Shown: positions 8,280 to 15,232 of the stretch, in pieces
How the letters are laid out: every line of letters begins with the position of its first letter
How positions within the stretch are numbered: the stretch's first letter is position 1
Source of the DNA: an uncultured Williamsia sp.
GTDB taxonomy: Bacteria > Actinomycetota > Actinomycetes > Mycobacteriales > Mycobacteriaceae
Direction: 5' to 3'
DNA: 64,000 nt
NCBI RefSeq assembly: GCF_947494875.1
Contig: NZ_CANLWM010000002.1
Span: forward strand, 62,001 to 126,000
The notes under the pieces: model-generated
What the model saw: the letters and a program-made list of their open reading frames with translations, nothing else
Database searches by the model: none
What the model was told of the DNA's origin: nothing
Program-made: the position numbers and the translations under genes

Positions 8280-8316
8280 AAGCGCCCCACTCTCGAGATA
8301 AGAGGTCGGGGCGCTT
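8280..8316. terminator. Convergent terminator, cassette A
   Basis: AAGCGCCCC (8280-8288) pairs with GGGGCGCTT (8308-8316), with an inner CTCT/AGAG stem. It lies between the converging DUF1524 and lipoprotein genes. The right arm plus following bases (8308-8328) are identical over 21 bases to 11465-11485 at the equivalent place in cassette B. Confidence 0.75.
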
Positions 8317-8363
8317 CTCTGCGTTCGCAGAGCTTCCCTCCCGCTCGCGACGCTACCGAGACG

Positions 8364-8936
8364 TCAGCAGGTGTACTGGTCGGGGAACCGCACGCATAAC
8401 GGCGGTAGAGGCTGATTGGGCCCGTACCCGTCGCCCGAGTTCGGATCGAATGTCGGTTCGATGTGGTTCCATTGCCCGTTCACACACGTTGAGTAGGTGC
8501 CGCCGCCATCATTTCGCACCTCGCCGGCCGCACACTGTGTGGCGGGACTGCCCTGCTTGGCGCCTTGGCCGTATTGGTCGAGAAGGCACTCCGTCGTGTC
8601 ACAGCCGACGTCGCCCACCGGCGCGTCGGCGTCGATCTGCCCGTCGCAGTCCTTGTCCCAATCTGGCCGGATGCCCGGCGGAGGTGTGCACGACGCCTCA
8701 GCGGTCTGCTCGACGGTCGTCTCGGGCGCGACGGCCGCAGGGGTTGTCGTCGCGATCGAAGGCGGCGGAGGTGGCGACGACGTCGCGCTCGGCGCCGATG
8801 ATGACGCAGACGCGGACGAAGACGGCACCAGGTCGCTCGAGGGCGGGTCGGCCGAGCACGCGCCCAGAACGAGCGCGAACATAGCCGCGACGGCCAGCCC
8901 CAGTGCAATTCGCGCGGTACGCGACCGTGTTTGCAT
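8364..8936 (-). CDS. Secreted lipoprotein, cargo of cassette A
   Basis: This 190-residue protein has an Arg-containing N-terminus, a hydrophobic segment and lipobox LGAC with the lipidated Cys at 27. A long Ser/Pro/Ala/Thr linker follows. The C-terminal domain has many cysteines and an acidic motif WDKDCDGQIDAD, resembling calcium-binding loops, then TTECLLDQYGQG and CAAGEVRNDGGG. No enzyme family is recognised. The ATG has no ribosome site but is preceded by TAGATT six bases away, so the mRNA is probably leaderless. It faces the DUF1524 gene across a shared terminator. Confidence 0.7.
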   Translation of the reverse strand: MQTRSRTARIALGLAVAAMFALVLGACSADPPSSDLVPSSSASASSSAPSATSSPPPPPSIATTTPAAVAPETTVEQTAEASCTPPPGIRPDWDKDCDGQIDADAPVGDVGCDTTECLLDQYGQGAKQGSPATQCAAGEVRNDGGGTYSTCVNGQWNHIEPTFDPNSGDGYGPNQPLPPLCVRFPDQYTC

Positions 8937-9040
8937 GCGGGCAATCTACCCAGGTCGGACGAAATTCCAACCAGCCGTTCGTACGATCAGACGACAGTTC
9001 GATGTAATTACGCCCCCAATCGCGTCGTTTCCCCGAGATG
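8930..9040. repeat. Right-border repeat of cassette A with leaderless promoter
   Basis: About 110 bases resemble 12015-12118 (roughly 75% by eye), with a core TTCGTAYGATCAGACGACA. It contains TAGATT (minus strand, 8943-8948) six bases before the lipoprotein ATG. The same hexamer and spacing recur in copy B. Confidence 0.75.
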
Positions 9041-9069
9041 GCATCCGAACAATCTACCGGTCATCCGTG

Positions 9070-9088
9070 CGACATGCCCGATATGTCG
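9070..9088. promoter_or_regulatory. Candidate operator upstream of the three-gene operon
   Basis: An inverted repeat CGACAT-N7-ATGTCG lies about 65 bases before the first start codon of the 9154-10473 operon. A regulator binding here is inferred from symmetry only. Confidence 0.3.
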
Positions 9089-9153
9089 TGTGAACAGCGG
9101 ATCCGGAACTGCGGAACGCCCCCGTTCGTCAGCCCGTCTGTCACTATGTGGCC

Positions 9154-9483
9154 GTGACCCAAGCAGACCCGCAATCGACTGGAAGCGTGCGAGCGGCATT
9201 GCCCGCCTCCTGGCCGGGCGATTTTTCGTTCGACCCCCAGGTCATCAACCAGGTCGCCATCACGTTCGACCAAGGCAACCCGGAGCTTGTGTACCTAATG
9301 TTCGGGCACATCGGCCCGCCGCTCTGGATGACGGACGACGCGGTCGAGCAGGGCATAGCCCAATACGAGGCCGAAGGTGGGGTTCCCGTCACCACGCGCG
9401 GATCGTTCGTTGTTAGCAGGACCCGTGCGATCGAGATTTGGGAATCGATGGGTCGCATGCTCGGGACCCTGCCGGGTCAGTGA
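9154..9483 (+). CDS. Hypothetical protein, first gene of three-gene island operon
   Basis: The chosen start is GTG 9154 (an in-frame GTG also exists at 9148). CACTAT lies six bases before 9154, consistent with a leaderless transcript. The 109-residue product contains VRAALPASWPGDFSFDP, NQVAITFDQGNPELVYLMFG and VVSRTRAIEIWESMGRMLG. No family is recognised. Its TGA overlaps the next gene's GTG (GTGA), so the two are translationally coupled. Third codon positions are less GC-rich than in core genes. Confidence 0.6.
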   Translation: MTQADPQSTGSVRAALPASWPGDFSFDPQVINQVAITFDQGNPELVYLMFGHIGPPLWMTDDAVEQGIAQYEAEGGVPVTTRGSFVVSRTRAIEIWESMGRMLGTLPGQ

Positions 9484-10064
9484 CTTCGTCCAAGCTGGCG
9501 CTGAGTATTGCGGCCGGGCTGATACCCCAGTCGTACGTGCTCAAAGGAGTACTAGACGCTCTCCTAGACCGTCCTCGCCCTGTAGTCGACGCGTACACGC
9601 GACCCACACAAACGACGTACCATTTGTCAACTCGCGCGGTCGGCGTGTCCGGAACAATCGAGTTGCTCGCAACAGCGAGGTCGAACGGGTCGCCGCCGAT
9701 CGAGCGCACCACGACAGCGAGGGAGGTCGTGTTGTCAAAACTGGACGCGATCTCGCGTCTGCAGGACGGTTGGGACGGGCCCGGTAGCAGCCACGTCGGC
9801 CCCCCAATATTGGAGGCCTACCGCTACCTCGTCTCACGCCTGTCGGCCCCGTCGGCGGACCTAGAGCCCATGCCCACGCCGAGCGGCGGGATCCGCATGG
9901 AGTGGGACCGCGGTGATACCAATTACGTGGTGGAGCTAGAGCCCGGTGGCGGTATGTTCCTGTGCTCCATCGGCCCGACTCCCGATGACGACTTCGAGTT
10001 CGAGGCCGAGCGGGTGGACATCAACACCGTCATCGACTTCTACGTTAGCGGCGTCGTTGGCTAG
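9480..10064 (+). CDS. Conserved-type hypothetical protein with DGWDG and PTPSGG motifs
   Basis: This 194-residue product starts at the GTG overlapping the preceding stop. The C-terminal half has LSKLDAISRLQDGWDGPGS (motif at 96-103), then PTPSGGIRMEW (132-142) and YVVELEPGGG. From memory this matches a widespread unnamed family whose members carry a W-D-G motif and a P-T-P-x-G-G-x-x-x-E-W strand, often paired with a small protein like the next gene. That family recollection needs a profile search. Function is unknown. Confidence 0.65.
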   Translation: MTSSKLALSIAAGLIPQSYVLKGVLDALLDRPRPVVDAYTRPTQTTYHLSTRAVGVSGTIELLATARSNGSPPIERTTTAREVVLSKLDAISRLQDGWDGPGSSHVGPPILEAYRYLVSRLSAPSADLEPMPTPSGGIRMEWDRGDTNYVVELEPGGGMFLCSIGPTPDDDFEFEAERVDINTVIDFYVSGVVG

Positions 10065-10473
10065 CCCCTCGCCGGTCGGAACGCTCATCGACCCGTGCGA
10101 CAAACTGCTGTTCCGTCAGATCCACCCGCTCAAGATGAAAGCCGGGCAGCCGGGCGTATCGAACTTCGTTCCCGAGAACAAGGTGAACCTGTCCACCCGT
10201 CGACAGGAGATCACAGCTCAGGGCGCCCACGAAGCGCACGTAGCTATCCCCTTGCAGTCTGCCGGCACCTGGGCGATCACCAGCCAGGAGGCGCACGACG
10301 TGGCGGAGCTGCCTGCGTACGACGACGAAAATTTGGGCGGGAACGGGCCATTCCATGTATCGGTGTGGTTTCCCAGCAACATCACCCGTGGCGCCCGCGA
10401 GCGGATCGCACGCGGCCTTCACGAACGGGCGGTGAAGCGCGGCCGCGGCGGCTGGCTGTACGGGCCCGTCTGA
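10057..10473 (+). CDS. Conserved-type small protein, third gene of the operon
   Basis: The frame from TTG 10057 overlaps the previous stop by eight bases and gives 138 residues; ATG 10135 is a shorter alternative. Motifs are DKLLFRQIHPLK (RQIHP at 20-24), FVPENKVNLSTRR and GTWAITSQEAHDVAELPAYD (from residue 70), then a C-terminal basic helix (RGARERIARGLHERAVKRG). From memory this resembles a widespread small family (RQxxP, PxxKD/N, LSxxR, GxWxxTxxE) found next to DGWDG-type proteins in very different bacteria. This pairing argues for a functional module, possibly defence or toxin-antitoxin. Confidence 0.6.
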   Translation: MASPSPVGTLIDPCDKLLFRQIHPLKMKAGQPGVSNFVPENKVNLSTRRQEITAQGAHEAHVAIPLQSAGTWAITSQEAHDVAELPAYDDENLGGNGPFHVSVWFPSNITRGARERIARGLHERAVKRGRGGWLYGPV

Positions 10474-10493
10474 GGATCCGCCCATAACGCGGA

Positions 10494-10760
10494 CTATGAG
10501 CCCTCGGCCGAAGATGTCCGGCGGCGAAACAGAGGGTAGGCGTTCGATCGCCCCTTCTCATCAGACGAGACGCTCCAGTTCGTCAGCACCCACCCGCGTG
10601 CTTCGACCGCAGAGATGATCTCGGACCATTCGGGCATGCCATGAGTCGAAGAAACGCGCAGTGTTCCGTACAGCTCAGCGGCGAAGACCGTGTGGCCGGC
10701 TTCCTCGACTTTCTTCAGATCGTCGAGCACAACCGCTTCTCCGCTCTTGAACAACCCCAT
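10494..10760 (-). CDS. Hypothetical small protein (88 aa), island
   Basis: ATG 10760 gives MGLFKSGEAVVLDDLKKVEE, and the C-terminus contains SEIISAVEARGWVLTNWSVS then KGRSNAYPLFRRR. The pattern 'I..IE..GW.L......KGR..AY.LFRR' recalls a common small actinobacterial family of unknown role. It converges with the three-gene operon with 20 bases between stops. No ribosome site is obvious. Confidence 0.6.
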   Translation of the reverse strand: MGLFKSGEAVVLDDLKKVEEAGHTVFAAELYGTLRVSSTHGMPEWSEIISAVEARGWVLTNWSVSSDEKGRSNAYPLFRRRTSSAEGS

Positions 10761-10866
10761 ATGTCAGCCAATCTGTTCGATGTTCTCGTCGCACGAGCCG
10801 GTAGATCCTCATAACGAGTCTGCATGAGCGCTCTCAGTGGAACCGCCGCCGACCGCGCTGCGTCCA

Positions 10867-10965
10867 ATGAGGGTGAGCATCCTTGACGCCTGGGGCACCG
10901 CGGCCATGATCGCCGCGTTCACCTTCCTGCTGTACCGCTACCTCGTCGGCCCGCCGCCGGACTGA
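10867..10965 (+). CDS. Possible 32-residue membrane microprotein, copy B
   Basis: It encodes MRVSILDAWGTAAMI then AAFTFLLYRYLVGPPPD. It differs from copy A at residues 2 and 18. It overlaps the 3' end of the minus-strand zinc-ribbon gene by 28 bases, as in copy A. No clear ribosome site is present; coding is unproven. Confidence 0.35.
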   Translation: MRVSILDAWGTAAMIAAFTFLLYRYLVGPPPD

Positions 10966-11153
10966 CGCTTCAGCGATCGCGGCGCGGTCGCGATGTCGTC
11001 GGCGGCGGTGACCGCGTCACACGACCGGCAGACCCAGTCCTGGCACGGAGCCGCGCGCTGGTTGCTCCACCCGACAAGGTGGGATGGCGGCCGGCGCCAG
11101 TCCGCCCCGCACGCCGGGCACGCAGGCGGCTTCCACTCGATCCACGGCGACAC
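10938..11153 (-). CDS. Small zinc-ribbon protein, copy B (71 aa)
   Basis: GTG 11153 lies behind the same AGGAGG as copy A. CPAC (12/15) and CRSC (42/45) are intact. The eight differences from copy A cluster in the loop between the CxxC pairs (residues 34-39), suggesting a stable zinc core with a drifting loop. Function unknown. Confidence 0.65.
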   Translation of the reverse strand: MSPWIEWKPPACPACGADWRRPPSHLVGWSNQRAAPCQDWVCRSCDAVTAADDIATAPRSLKRQSGGGPTR

Positions 11154-11211
11154 GGGACCTCCTCGGCCCGCGACGAGTGAGCGCCAGCCTACGACGTCGT
11201 AGCCTCAGCCC

Positions 11212-11430
11212 ATGGCCGAGGCGAATTTCACCGACGACCCGTGGCACAACCTCGACGAATACATCAAGTGGCACGACCGGCTGAGAGACGTGTCAGACGC
11301 CGAACGCGAGCTGGTTCGGTTCATCGAAGAACTGCATCGGTTCGCTGTAGTTTCACCGAGCATCGGCATCGGTGTCGCACTCGAGAACGTGCGGAGAAAG
11401 CTATCGGACGAACGCCCCCGTTCGTCGTAG
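11212..11430 (+). CDS. Hypothetical 72-residue protein, cargo of cassette B
   Basis: MAEANFTDDPWHNLDEYIKW starts at ATG 11212, preceded by TAGCCT six bases upstream (leaderless type). The product is helical and charged (DAERELVRFIEELHRFAVV), with no signal peptide or cysteines. It occupies the position held by the DUF1524 gene in cassette A but is unrelated to it. Confidence 0.55.
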   Translation: MAEANFTDDPWHNLDEYIKWHDRLRDVSDAERELVRFIEELHRFAVVSPSIGIGVALENVRRKLSDERPRSS

Positions 11431-11439
11431 ACACGAAAC

Positions 11440-11470
11440 CGCCCCACCCTGGAGGTCACAGGGTGGGGCG
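11440..11470. terminator. Convergent terminator, cassette B
   Basis: A perfect 12-base stem (CGCCCCACCCTG 11440-11451, CAGGGTGGGGCG 11459-11470) sits between two converging genes. The downstream flank matches the cassette A terminator flank. Confidence 0.8.
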
Positions 11471-11538
11471 CTTCTCTGCGTTCGCGGGCTTCCCTCTCGG
11501 TCACGCTGTGCCGACGGTAGCGCCCGCCTACGACACGA

Positions 11539-12021
11539 CTAGTTGTCGTTGGTCAGCCTGGCTTCTGCGCTGATCTGCGATCCCTCGTCCTTCGCATCAC
11601 AGGTGTAGCCCGTGTAGCCGTTGTAGCCCCCGAAGCTGTTGCGGGCGTTGACCTCACCTTCGACCTTCCAGGTCTTGCCCGTTGAGGAAGTGATCCGGCC
11701 GTCGCGGAACTGCGCCGAGTCGGGATCCTTCAGCGCATCTTTGACTGCGTTCTGACAGACGGTGAGGATGCGGTCATCGCTCGGTCGATCCGACGGCGAT
11801 GTCCGGGAGTACCCAGAGATCGACAGCAGCACCACTGCCACGATCACCACACCGAAGAACGACGCGATCCATAGCCCCCATCTGCGCTTCTTCTTCGGAT
11901 GCTGCGGCGGCGGCGATCCGGCCTGCAGGTTGCGGGTCGCGCTCGTCCACTGGTTGCCGTCCCACCAGCGCTCGCGTGGGGCACCTTCGGGATCGGGGAA
12001 CCACCCCATCGGTTGAGTCAT
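11539..12021 (-). CDS. DUF2510-type membrane protein, cargo of cassette B
   Basis: The 160-residue product begins MTQPMGWFPDPEGAPRERWW and continues DGNQWTSATR, the DUF2510 motif of actinobacterial membrane proteins. A basic stretch (KKKRRW), one membrane helix (about 48-68) and an exported domain with VCQNAVKDALKDPDSAQFRD follow, a motif common in secreted actinobacterial and phage proteins of unknown role. TAGATT lies six bases before the ATG (12028-12033), so the mRNA is likely leaderless. It takes the place of the lipoprotein gene of cassette A. Confidence 0.75.
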   Translation of the reverse strand: MTQPMGWFPDPEGAPRERWWDGNQWTSATRNLQAGSPPPQHPKKKRRWGLWIASFFGVVIVAVVLLSISGYSRTSPSDRPSDDRILTVCQNAVKDALKDPDSAQFRDGRITSSTGKTWKVEGEVNARNSFGGYNGYTGYTCDAKDEGSQISAEARLTNDN

Positions 12022-12118
12022 GAGAGCAATCTATCGAGGTCGAACGACGTTTCCGGGCAGCGTTCGTATGATCAGACGACACCCTGCCTGTGATGACACC
12101 CTCAATCGAGCCATTTCC
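12015..12118. repeat. Right-border repeat of cassette B, reaching the comEC junction
   Basis: Homologous to 8930-9040. It ends at TTTCCCC immediately before the comEC LLAVSG codons, so the repeat end and the island end coincide. Confidence 0.7.
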
Positions 12119-12583
12119 CCGGACACCGCGAGCAGGTGGGTGAGTCCACACCGCCGGAAGGCCTCGAACAGATCGTCGTCGAGGCCGGAGGTGTCGCCGA
12201 TGACCATGCCGGGCAGCAGGCCCGACTCGCGGGCGGGCAGCGCGGACCGACTGACGGTGGCGAGCCGGTCACGGACCTCGGCGGCCCACCGCTGGTGCAC
12301 CGGGGGTGCCCGGACGTCGCGCGGCGCGCCGGTCGCCCGCAGCGCCGCCGCGGTGAGGTCCCGGCGCAGGGGTGGCGTCACCGTGACGACCGCCAGCAGG
12401 TGCTGCCCGGGCAGCAGGCCCTCCCAGGCGTCGGCCCGTGCGGTGACCACCACCGGGACGCGTCCGCCGTGCTCACCCACCGCGACCGCACGCGCTAGGG
12501 CGGTAGGGCGACCGGACCCGTCCTGGACGACTCCGACGACCGGGATCCTGTGCACCGCGGTGGACCTGGGGAGACCCGGCCGA
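12031..12583 (-). pseudogene. comEC: comEC 5'-side remnant (truncated at both ends)
   Basis: The frame encodes VVVTARADAWEGLLPGQHLL, GLLPGMVIGDTSGLDDDLFE and AFRRCGLTHLLAVSG, the diagnostic start of the ComEC Competence domain. It runs into island sequence after LLAVSG and stops at 12031. On the other side degV ends at 12584, so the ComEC N-terminal membrane segments and comEA, which normally lies between degV and comEC, are absent. comEC therefore lost its 5' end, was interrupted, and lost an internal part. A functional uptake channel is excluded here. Confidence 0.85.
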
Positions 12584-13444
12584 TCAGGTGACGGTGTATC
12601 CCTCGATCGGGTCGAGGCCCGGGCAGACGACGACCCCGACCGCACCGCGACCGGTGTGCGCGGTGAGCACCGGCCCGAGGTCGGTGACGACCGCCGAGGT
12701 CACCACGCGCAGCTTCTCGGTGAGCCGCTCCAGCACGTCGGCCGCGACGTCGACGGCGTCGGCGTGCACGATCCCGACGGTCGTCGGCTGCCGGTCGGCC
12801 GCGGCGACAGCGGTCGACACCATGGAGGTGAGTGCCTTGGAGAACGTGCGCTGCCGCTCGGCGAGCACCAGGCTGCCGTCCACGACGCGCAGCACCGGCT
12901 TGATCGACAGCGCGGTGCCGAAAAGTCGTGTGGCGGCACCGATCCGGCCGCTCGCGCGGAGGCGACCGAGATCGGCGACGCAGACGAGCGTCTCGCTGGT
13001 CGACGCCGCGCGGATGGCCGACTCGTACACGCGGTCCATCTCCCCGCCCGCCCGCGCCGCCTGTGCGGCCGCGACCGCGGCGAATCCGACGGCCAGTCCC
13101 ACCGACCGTGTGTCGACGACGCGGACGCGGCCGGGGAACGCCTCGGCCGCCAGCCGCGCCGAACTCCACGTGCCACTGAGCTTGCGGCTCATCGAGACCG
13201 CCACGACGCCGTCGCCGTCGCTGTCGGCGACGGCCGTCTCGAACACGGCGGACAGGTCGGCCGGCGTCGCTCCGGAGGTGGTGGTGCCGGTCTGGTCGAG
13301 GACGTCCGGGCCGATCTCGTCGACACCCTCGGAGAGGTCGGTGTCGCCGGTCAGGACGTGCAGCGGCACCTGCCGGATGTCGTAGTGCTGCCGTATCGGC
13401 GCGGGGAGCCGTGCCGAGGAATCGGTCACCACGACGACGGTCAC
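12584..13444 (-). CDS. DegV family fatty-acid-binding protein
   Basis: This 286-residue protein starts at GTG 13444, overlapping the octT stop (GTGA). MTVVVVTDSSARLP, TSGATP (56-61) and SRKLSGTWSSA (86-96) are the DegV signatures. These proteins bind a fatty acid and in Firmicutes deliver it to a FakA-type kinase; a DhaL/FakA-like protein is encoded at 22757-24487. Gene order octT-degV matches mycobacteria. A direct FakA partnership is inference. Confidence 0.92.
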   Translation of the reverse strand: MTVVVVTDSSARLPAPIRQHYDIRQVPLHVLTGDTDLSEGVDEIGPDVLDQTGTTTSGATPADLSAVFETAVADSDGDGVVAVSMSRKLSGTWSSARLAAEAFPGRVRVVDTRSVGLAVGFAAVAAAQAARAGGEMDRVYESAIRAASTSETLVCVADLGRLRASGRIGAATRLFGTALSIKPVLRVVDGSLVLAERQRTFSKALTSMVSTAVAAADRQPTTVGIVHADAVDVAADVLERLTEKLRVVTSAVVTDLGPVLTAHTGRGAVGVVVCPGLDPIEGYTVT

Positions 13445-14175
13445 CGCGCCAGCCTAGGTGATGCGACGAGGGGCGCCACCGCGCGCGCGACCTCGTCGGC
13501 GACATCGCGGTGGCAGGCGAACCCCCAGTGGATGCCGTCGGGGTTCTGCTCGCCTCCGGCCGAGAACGCCCGCGCGGTCGCGGGGTAGAAATCGGCCGTC
13601 GCGATCGCGTGGTCGTCGGCCCATCGACGCATCGCCGCCGTGTGCCCGGCGCGGGCGGTGTGCACCCGCGCGTAGTACTCGCTGTCGTGGGTGGACGGCA
13701 GGCACAGCACGATCGGCAGGTCCGGTCGGATCACCGCGACCGCACCGCGGATCTTCTCGAGGTACTCGACGGTCACCCGGGCGGGCAGTGCGACCGGCCA
13801 CCCCAACGGCGCGAACGCGGCCTGCGCCCATCCGTACGCGTCGCGGACGCGCCGGCGCAGCCACTCCGGGCGGAGGTAGCGGATCTGCTCGCGCAGCGCG
13901 GTGGGCAACGGCGACGGGAGGGTGTCCATGCCCCCGATCGCCAGCACGAGCACCTGCGCCCGCGGCACCGCCGCCCAGATGCGCGGGTCCTGGGTCAGTG
14001 CCCACCACACGTCCCGGGTGGTCCACCCGATCCGGCCGAACAGCTCGACCTCGCACCCCACCGCGGCACCGAGCAGATTGGGCCAGATGCGGGGATCGTC
14101 GGCCGGCAGTCCTCCCTCCGGCCCGTAGTAGGCCAGCGAGTCCGACAGCACCAGCAGGTGCCCGTCGGCGCTCAT
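13441..14175 (-). CDS. octT: SGNH-type diglucosylglycerate octanoyltransferase family protein
   Basis: The 244-residue product starts at ATG 14175, overlapping the gpgP stop (ATGA). HLLVLSDSLAYYGPEGGLP carries the GDS-like nucleophile block, and QNPDGIHWG near the end carries the Asp-x-x-His of SGNH acyltransferases. In mycobacteria the orthologue, next to gpgP, octanoylates diglucosylglycerate during methylglucose lipopolysaccharide synthesis. Position beside gpgP supports this; activity here is inferred. Confidence 0.85.
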   Translation of the reverse strand: MSADGHLLVLSDSLAYYGPEGGLPADDPRIWPNLLGAAVGCEVELFGRIGWTTRDVWWALTQDPRIWAAVPRAQVLVLAIGGMDTLPSPLPTALREQIRYLRPEWLRRRVRDAYGWAQAAFAPLGWPVALPARVTVEYLEKIRGAVAVIRPDLPIVLCLPSTHDSEYYARVHTARAGHTAAMRRWADDHAIATADFYPATARAFSAGGEQNPDGIHWGFACHRDVADEVARAVAPLVASPRLAR

Positions 14176-14834
14176 TGGACAGCGGCGTCGGCGTCCGCCG
14201 CGGAGGCGTTCCACACGTCGAGCCGCCAGGTCGGCGTGTCGCCGTGCCCGCTCAGCTGCACCCAGCTCGTGTTGGCCAGGCCGCCGAACACCGGCCACGA
14301 CTCCACCGGGAGGCCGAGCAGCGACGCGGTCATCGCCGCGATCACGCCGCCGTGCGCGACCAGCACCACCGGGTTGTCGGCGTCGGGTCCGCTTCCCCAT
14401 CCCGTCACGGAGTCGACCAGTTCGGCGACCAGCGGTGTACTGCGCTGCGCGACGTCGACACGGCTCTCGCCGCCCGGCGGGCGCCAGGTGGCGTCGTCGC
14501 GCCACGTGGACCGGGCACCCGGTGTGCAGTCGTCGACCTCGGTGTGCGACAACCCCTGCCACTGCCCCAGGTGGGTCTCCCGCAGGCGCCGGTCGGTGGT
14601 CACCACACCGCCGCACGCGTCGGCGAGGGCGACGGCGGTGTCGTAGGCGCGGCGCAGATCCGAGGAGATGATCATCCGCGGCGAGCGGGTGGCGAGCGTC
14701 GCCGCGGCGCCGGCGGCCTGTCGCACACCGAGATCTGACAGGTCGGTGTCGAGCTGACCCTGCATCCGGCCCGTCGCGTTGTACTCGGTCTGGCCGTGGC
14801 GCAACAGGATCAGGCGACGCACGCTCGGCGTCAT
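14172..14834 (-). CDS. gpgP: Glucosyl-3-phosphoglycerate phosphatase (histidine phosphatase)
   Basis: This 220-residue protein has RLILLRHGQTEYN with the catalytic His in RHG (12-14), acid residues in RETHLGQWQG and the second His in LVAHGGVIAAM. These are the phosphoglycerate-mutase-like phosphatase motifs. Between octT and rsfS it corresponds to mycobacterial GpgP, which dephosphorylates glucosyl-3-phosphoglycerate to glucosylglycerate. An N-terminal extension to 14993 is possible but lacks coding character. Confidence 0.88.
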   Translation of the reverse strand: MTPSVRRLILLRHGQTEYNATGRMQGQLDTDLSDLGVRQAAGAAATLATRSPRMIISSDLRRAYDTAVALADACGGVVTTDRRLRETHLGQWQGLSHTEVDDCTPGARSTWRDDATWRPPGGESRVDVAQRSTPLVAELVDSVTGWGSGPDADNPVVLVAHGGVIAAMTASLLGLPVESWPVFGGLANTSWVQLSGHGDTPTWRLDVWNASAADADAAVQ

Positions 14835-14869
14835 CCTCTCGACCGTGCTGTCACCGGAGTCGGGACATC

Positions 14870-15232
14870 TCACCGCAGCGTCTCGGGGTCGACGACGGGG
14901 CAGTCCTTCCAGAGTCGTTCCAGCGCATAGAACTCGCGCTCGTCGCTGTGCTGGATGTGGACGACGATCTCGGCGTAGTCGAGCAGCGTCCACCGGCCCT
15001 CCCGCGCGCCCTCACGGCGCAGCGGCTTGTGCCCGGCCTCGCGCAACTTGTCCTCGACCTCGTCGACGATGGCGCCGACCTGCCGCTCGTTGTTCGCCGA
15101 CGCGATGACGAACAGGTCGGTGATGACGAGCTGCTCGGACACGTCGATGACCACGACGTCGTCGGCGAGCTTGTCCGACGCGGCGTGGGCGGCGATCGCG
15201 GCCATGGCCAACGCCTCGGGTGTCGCTGTCAC
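14870..15232 (-). CDS. rsfS: Ribosome silencing factor RsfS
   Basis: The 120-residue product starts at GTG 15232, behind AGAGGAAC and overlapping the nadD stop. [38 protein letters not shown] and [15 protein letters not shown] are diagnostic for RsfS/DUF143, which binds L14 and blocks 30S-50S joining under starvation. The nadD-rsfS pair is conserved widely. Confidence 0.95.
   Translation of the reverse strand: MTATPEALAMAAIAAHAASDKLADDVVVIDVSEQLVITDLFVIASANNERQVGAIVDEVEDKLREAGHKPLRREGAREGRWTLLDYAEIVVHIQHSDEREFYALERLWKDCPVVDPETLR

Larger units (their letters stand above)
10858..11190. repeat. Direct repeat copy B, left border of cassette B
   Basis: This is the second copy of 6638-6968, in the same orientation, about 4.2 kb downstream. 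It again carries the zinc-ribbon gene and the convergent 32-codon frame. Confidence 0.85.
4768..12134. mobile_element. About 7.3-kb genomic island splitting comEC
   Basis: The two comEC pieces flank a stretch of mostly unknown small genes, several with lower GC and less biased codons than the core. The ends carry similar sequences: CGGTCCACGGCGAGCA (4768-4783) and CGGACACCGCGAGCA (12119-12133). The latter encodes the ComEC LLAVSG motif on the minus strand. No integrase, transposase, relaxase or flanking tRNA is visible, so the mode of entry is unknown. The right border coincides with the end of an internal repeat (12015-12118). Boundaries are accurate to a few tens of bases at best. Confidence 0.75.

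Noticed and set aside
4791-12118. Integrase, transposase or prophage structural genes expected in the island
   Set aside because: No frame shows tyrosine or serine recombinase, DDE or phage motifs; the element is either a remnant or moved by host recombination.
12020-13588. Plus-strand 522-codon frame spanning the comEC remnant and degV
   Set aside because: Composition is that of an antisense shadow; degV and the comEC motif are clear on the other strand.
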